Assembly (NCBI RefSeq): GCF_031457805.1 | Contig: NZ_JAVDXI010000002.1 | Location: forward strand, 372,001-436,000 | Source of the DNA: Caulobacter sp031457805 | GTDB lineage: Bacteria; Pseudomonadota; Alphaproteobacteria; Caulobacterales; Caulobacteraceae | Direction of reading: 5' to 3' | DNA length: 64,000 bases | Shown here: positions 60,273 through 64,000 of the stretch, in pieces | How positions within the stretch are numbered: the first letter of the stretch is position 1 | How the letters are laid out: the number at the start of each line of letters is the position of its first letter | Position numbers and translations under genes: made by a program | Notes under the pieces: model-generated | What the model was told of the DNA's origin: nothing | The model's input: only the letters and a program-made list of their open reading frames with translations | Database searches by the model: none

Positions 60273-60511
60273 TCGGCGCCGGACGGGGGACGTCCGGCGC
60301 CGAGTTCGTCTTGGGACGGTTGGAGTCACCCCAAGACGCTGGCCGCTCCGGCGGTTGGCGAAGACCGGAGCGACGATTGCCGTCGCCTGGGGCTGGACCT
60401 GGGTTGGCGACGACTTGGGCGACGATGCGCAAGCCGCCCGCCTCGCTCCTTGCGCCAGATCAAACACCCCTGAAACGAAGTCGGCGCCGGAGGGGCAGCT
60501 CCGGCGCCGAC
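60273..60511. terminator. two related 13-bp hairpins between the M14 and GGT genes
   Basis: TCGGCGCCGGACG (60273-60285) pairs with 60291-60303, loop 5 nt; GTCGGCGCCGGAG (60480-60492) pairs with 60499-60511, loop 6 nt. Both stems are perfect and share TCGGCGCCGGA. The first probably ends the M14 transcript; the second is placed to stop leftward GGT transcription. A weaker stem lies at about 60308-60339. The 176 bp between has no gene. Confidence 0.7.
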
Positions 60512-60532
60512 AGATCGCGTCCCCTTAGATCA

Positions 60533-60545
60533 GGGGGGGGGGGGG
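60533..60545. repeat. 13-base G homopolymer 11 bp past the GGT stop
   Basis: Thirteen consecutive G on the plus strand, so poly-C in the leftward GGT transcript just beyond its stop at 60556. It lies outside the coding frame. Such tracts slip easily in replication and sequencing, so the exact length is uncertain. Confidence 0.7.
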
Positions 60546-60555
60546 AGGTAGACCC

Positions 60556-62292
60556 TCAGGGCGCGATCGCCTCGGCCCCGGGACGACGCGGATCCGCGCC
60601 GCCCAAGAAGAGACCCTGTTCGATCATGATCGACTGGGCTGAACCCATGGTCTCGTCCGAGGTTATGGGGTGGCCCATCGCCTTGAGGATGGCCACCGTG
60701 TCGGGATTGAAGTTCGGCTCGACGCGCAGGGTGTCGCTGGCGTCCTGGAAGATGCGCGGCTGGTGGGTGGCCTCGGCCACGTTCAGCTTGAAGTCGACGA
60801 CGTTGACGATGACCTGCAGCACCGTGTCGATGATCGTGCTGCCGCCCGGCGTGCCGGTGATCAGCCACGGCTTCCCGTCCTTGAAAAGCATGGTCGGCAT
60901 CATGGTCGACAGCACGCGCTTGCCCGGCTGCAGGGCGTTGGGCGGCGCGGGACCGCCAGCCTTTTGAGCGCGCCACGCGGCCTCGTGGGCGTAGTTGTTC
61001 ATCTGGTTGTTCAGCACGAAGCCAGCGCCCGCCACCATCACGCCCGAGCCGAAATCCGCGCCCAGGGTGTAGGTGTTGGAGACCGCGTTGCCTTCCGCGT
61101 CCGCGACCGAGAAGTGGGTCGTGTTGGGGCTCTCGAAGGCCCAGGGATCGCCGGCGCCGAGTTGCTTGGCGGGCGTGGCCTTGTCCGGGTTGATCAGCTT
61201 GGCGCGTTCCACGCCGTAGGCCTTGGACGTGAAGCCCTGGAGCGGGACCTTCACGAAATCGGTATCGCCCAGATACTTGTAGCGGTCGGCATAGGCCATC
61301 TTCATGGCCTCGGCCTGCAGGTGCAGGGTCTTGGCCGAGCCCAGCCCCGTGGCCTTCAGGTCGAAGGTCTCCAGGACATTGAGCATCTCCAGCAGGGTCG
61401 CTCCGCCGGCGCTGGCGGGCGGCGAGGTCTTGACCGTGAGGCCGCGATAGCTGCCGACCAGCGGCTGGCGGATCACGGCCTTGTAGGACGCCAGGTCCTC
61501 CAGGGTGATCAGGCCGCCATGGGCCTTCATGTCGGCGGCGAAGCGCTGGGCGATCTCGCCGCGATAGAAGGCGTCGGCGCCCTTGTCGGCGATCTGGCGC
61601 AGCGACCAGGCCAGCTCGGGCTGCTTGAGGATCTCGCCGGCGCGATAGAGCTCGCCGCCCGGCTTGTAGAAGGCCTTCTTGCCCGCCTCGCTCTCGGACA
61701 GGCGCTCCTTGCCCCAACTGAAGACGAAGGCCTCGTCGGGCGACAGCACGACGCCATCGGCGGCCAGGCGATAGGCCGGCTCGACGACCTGCTTCCACGT
61801 CAGACGGCCATACTTCTGATGGGCCAGATGCAGGCCCGCGACCGTCCCGGGCACGGCGGGCGCGCGATAGCCGCGCGAGGCCACCTCGTCCAGCTCCTTG
61901 CCGTTCGCATCGACGAAGGTCTCGAGCTTGGCCGCCTTCGGTGCCACGCCCCGATAGTCGATGAAGACGGTCTCGTTGGTCCTGGCCAGGTGCACCATCA
62001 TGAAGCCGTCGCCCCCGATGTTGCCGGCGCGCGGCAGGGTCACGGCGAGGGCGAAGGCGGTGGCGACAGCGGCGTCCACGGCGTTGCCGCCCTGGCGCAG
62101 GATGTCGGCCCCGACCTTGGTGGCGATGGCGTTCTGGCTGACCACCATGCCGCGCTCGCCCACCACCGGCGCGTGGATGCTGGGATACTCCAGCAGTTGC
62201 TTTTTCTGGGCCAACGCCTCCGACGAGACGAAGGGCGAAAGCGCCAGGGCGAAAACCGACGCGGCTGTGGCGAGAAGGCGGAAGGGGTTCAC
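60556..62292 (-). CDS. ggt: gamma-glutamyltransferase
   Basis: A 578-residue periplasmic enzyme that cleaves gamma-glutamyl bonds such as in glutathione, made as a precursor that splits itself. The signal peptide LLATAASVFALALSPFVSSEALA is followed by GNAVDAAVATAFALAVTLPRAGNIGGDGFMM pattern text (residues 70-100, seen as two runs), and the nucleophile Thr391 in SPNTTHFSVAD, where the small subunit begins; then MVAGAGFVLNNQMNNYA and LITGTPGGSTIIDTVLQV. I prefer GTG 62292 with GAGGG 4 nt before it over an upstream TTG (62307) without a site. All active-site residues are present. Confidence 0.93.
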   Translation of the reverse strand: MNPFRLLATAASVFALALSPFVSSEALAQKKQLLEYPSIHAPVVGERGMVVSQNAIATKVGADILRQGGNAVDAAVATAFALAVTLPRAGNIGGDGFMMVHLARTNETVFIDYRGVAPKAAKLETFVDANGKELDEVASRGYRAPAVPGTVAGLHLAHQKYGRLTWKQVVEPAYRLAADGVVLSPDEAFVFSWGKERLSESEAGKKAFYKPGGELYRAGEILKQPELAWSLRQIADKGADAFYRGEIAQRFAADMKAHGGLITLEDLASYKAVIRQPLVGSYRGLTVKTSPPASAGGATLLEMLNVLETFDLKATGLGSAKTLHLQAEAMKMAYADRYKYLGDTDFVKVPLQGFTSKAYGVERAKLINPDKATPAKQLGAGDPWAFESPNTTHFSVADAEGNAVSNTYTLGADFGSGVMVAGAGFVLNNQMNNYAHEAAWRAQKAGGPAPPNALQPGKRVLSTMMPTMLFKDGKPWLITGTPGGSTIIDTVLQVIVNVVDFKLNVAEATHQPRIFQDASDTLRVEPNFNPDTVAILKAMGHPITSDETMGSAQSIMIEQGLFLGGADPRRPGAEAIAP

Positions 62293-62324
62293 GAGGCCCT
62301 CGTTCAATAAACGCGCATCTTCAA

Positions 62325-62356
62325 TCCGATCTCCCAGCGAACGCCGGGAGATCGGA
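62325..62356 (-). terminator. 11-bp hairpin between TonB receptor and ggt
   Basis: TCCGATCTCCC (62325-62335) pairs perfectly with 62346-62356 around a 10-nt loop, 14 bp past the stop of the receptor at 62370. Leftward transcription then meets TTGAAGA, a weak T-run. It probably separates the receptor transcript from ggt. Confidence 0.7.
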
Positions 62357-62369
62357 CGAGTGGAGCAAA

Positions 62370-64000
62370 CTAGAACTTCTTGGTGAGGTTCATGTACCAG
62401 TAGCGACCCGTGGCGTTGTGCAGGGCGCCCGAGTAGCCGAAGTTCGAGGCCGACAGCGGCGGGTCCTTGTCGAAGGCGTTGCGCACGCCGACCCGGACCG
62501 TCGAACCGTCAAACATCCCGTCCTTGAACGCGTACTGGCCGTAGAAGCTGACGGTCGTCCAGTCCTTGATCGGGAAGTACTGCCCGTTCACCTGGGCCGG
62601 ACCGGTGTCGTAGACCTCGCCGACATAGCTGACGAACGCGCCCGCGCCCCAGCCGTCCTTGCGCCACGAGACGCTGGCGGCGCCGCGGAACTCAGGGAAG
62701 CCGTCGAACTGGATCTGGTTGCCAGCGCTGGCGATGGTGACGCCCGGCAACTTGCCCGCCGTGACCGCCTCCTGCAGCAGGCTTTCGATCGCGCTGGGCG
62801 CCTGATCGTACTTCAGGAGCTTGGCCACGTTGATCGACAGGCCAAAGTCGCCCCAGGCCGTGTCGTCCAGATCGTAGTCGAGGCTGAAGTCGGCGCCCTG
62901 CACCATGCGCGGCTGCAGGTTCGAATAGGTGTCGCTGATATAGGCGATGTTGCCGACCGTGGCCGTCCCGACCGGCGCGTCGCGCACGACGTTGGGGTTG
63001 GACGAACCGCTCTGGCGCAGCAGCCAGTCATAGGCGATCTGGTTGTAGCCGCCCAGGATGCCGACGATGTTCTTCTCGCGGATCGACCAGAAGTCGCTGG
63101 TCAGGGTCAGCTTGCCGAACTGCGGCGGGATGAAGGTCGGCTGATAGACAAAGCCGATCGTGGCGTTGTCGGCTTCTTCCGGCTTCAGGTTCTTGTTGCC
63201 GCTGCGCACCTCGATCGTGCTGGCGCTCGGACAGGTGGTGACCGTCGGCGTGTTGATCCGGCAAGCCGCGAAATCGGTGCGCGTGTTCGAGACCGTCGTG
63301 CCGTCGCTGTAGAACTGCGGCAGGTTGGGCGCGCGGAAGCTCTGGGACACCGAGCCGCGCAGCGCAAAGCCGTGGCCGACTTTCCAGTAGATCGCGCCCT
63401 TGGGCTTCAGGACGTTGCCGAAGTCGGAATACTCCTCGTCGCGCGCGGCGATCTGCAGGCTGATCTCCTCGACGAACGGGATGTTCATTTCGGGCGAGAT
63501 CACCGGCACGGCCAGTTCGAAGAACGCCGAAGCGACCGAGCGGTCGGCCTTCACGTCCGGCGCGCCCGACGCGCCCATCACGTCGGTGCCATAGGTCACG
63601 CCGGTGACGCTGTTGGTGTACTTGATCGTCCCGTCCAGACGCTTGTCACGATTGTCCAGATAGGTCTCGCGACGCCATTCCACGCCGCCAGCGAAACCGA
63701 CATCGCCGGCCGGCAGCGTGAAGAGATCCTTCTTGGAGATCTTGAAGTCGGCCAGGGTCAGCGAGGTCTCGCTGATACGGTAGACGTTGATCAGGAACGA
63801 GTTGATCGTGGCCCGGTCGTTGGGCGTGGCGTCGCCCAGCGAGTAGTTGGGCTGGCTGCCGCCGTTGAACGGGTTGTAGGCCGTCGCGTCCGTGCGGTTC
63901 ACCGCCGCCTGGAACGCGGTGTTGCTGATCGCGCCGTGCGTCATGTCCTTGGTGCGGGCCTTGGAGTACAGCAGCGCCGAATCCCATTTCCAGCCGTTCC
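62370..64000 (-). CDS. TonB-dependent receptor (partial, N-terminus outside window)
   Basis: The C-terminal 543 residues of an outer-membrane receptor run in from the right edge (NGWKWDSALLYSKARTKDMT...). Barrel features are clear: alternating aromatic strands, LPAGDVGFAGGVEWRRETYL, GHGFALRGSVSQSFRAPNLP, GNKNLKPEEADNATIGFVYQ, and a terminal GRYWYMNLTKKF with the C-terminal Phe. The form SxSFRAPN...LKPE is widespread in Caulobacter receptors. The Met at 63944 is internal, not the start. Signal peptide and plug are not in view. Ligand unknown. Confidence 0.92.
   Translation of the reverse strand, partial: NGWKWDSALLYSKARTKDMTHGAISNTAFQAAVNRTDATAYNPFNGGSQPNYSLGDATPNDRATINSFLINVYRISETSLTLADFKISKKDLFTLPAGDVGFAGGVEWRRETYLDNRDKRLDGTIKYTNSVTGVTYGTDVMGASGAPDVKADRSVASAFFELAVPVISPEMNIPFVEEISLQIAARDEEYSDFGNVLKPKGAIYWKVGHGFALRGSVSQSFRAPNLPQFYSDGTTVSNTRTDFAACRINTPTVTTCPSASTIEVRSGNKNLKPEEADNATIGFVYQPTFIPPQFGKLTLTSDFWSIREKNIVGILGGYNQIAYDWLLRQSGSSNPNVVRDAPVGTATVGNIAYISDTYSNLQPRMVQGADFSLDYDLDDTAWGDFGLSINVAKLLKYDQAPSAIESLLQEAVTAGKLPGVTIASAGNQIQFDGFPEFRGAASVSWRKDGWGAGAFVSYVGEVYDTGPAQVNGQYFPIKDWTTVSFYGQYAFKDGMFDGSTVRVGVRNAFDKDPPLSASNFGYSGALHNATGRYWYMNLTKKF

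Noticed and set aside
57025..60432. 1135-codon open frame on the minus strand
   Set aside because: It lies opposite the M14 peptidase, whose zinc ligands are all readable. The long opposite frame is an effect of high third-position GC.
60530..61798. 422-codon minus-strand frame within ggt
   Set aside because: It is out of frame with the well-conserved gamma-glutamyltransferase and runs into the poly-C tract.
1..64000. CRISPR array or rRNA genes
   Set aside because: No regularly spaced repeats of 24-40 bp with unique spacers and no rRNA-like sequence were seen on reading.

Overview
The window is high-GC DNA from an alphaproteobacterium, most likely a Caulobacter or close relative. I base this on four TonB-dependent receptors (one of the Xanthomonas/Caulobacter type), a ManD-type mannonate dehydratase, a MucR/Ros-like regulator, Ti-type TraA/TraC/TraD mobilisation genes and FixK/FNR boxes. 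All assignments come from reading the sequence; no database search was possible.

Chromosomal left part (1-18433): the start-proximal part of a TonB receptor cut by the window edge; an ABC-F ATPase; a TonB receptor divergent from a two-part beta-propeller phytase (phosphate capture); a cupin-MFS-lipoprotein operon divergent from a LysR regulator; a stretch of decayed gene fragments; a YtrA-type GntR/ABC transporter operon under a near-ideal palindrome; and a secreted S9 peptidase whose last codons and stop are supplied by a decayed IS3-type element (18434-18951).

Genomic island (about 18967-39295, 20 kb): it lies between a 15-bp direct repeat and the 3' end of tRNA-Ser(GGA) and carries a tyrosine integrase. 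Clusters of an AAAGTGGGGCC-like repeat sit just inside both ends and could be integrase arm sites. It holds a Ti-type relaxase (TraA), TraC, TraD and a recognisable oriT, but no type IV secretion or coupling protein, so it looks like an integrative mobilisable element. The cargo is a stress or low-oxygen block: a beta-CASP metallo-beta-lactamase nuclease, a thymidine/AMP phosphorylase and a PRPP-synthetase-like protein in one overlapping operon, then a universal stress protein, a P-type cation ATPase, a truncated cation exchanger and a phospholipase D. A perfect FNR/FixK box precedes the nuclease and a near-perfect one precedes the stress protein.

Right part (39372-64000): MsrA and a MmcQ/YjbR protein, a TetR regulator divergent from a TonB receptor, a GH3 glycosidase, then a uronate/xylan cluster: GH43 beta-xylosidase, ExuT-like transporter, an unassigned 627-residue secreted protein, ManD, a FadR-type GntR regulator and a GH105 unsaturated uronyl hydrolase. 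Related TGG-nC-n-GnCCA palindromes stand before most of these genes and suggest one GntR regulon. The window ends with a secreted M14 metallopeptidase, a gamma-glutamyltransferase and a second partial TonB receptor.
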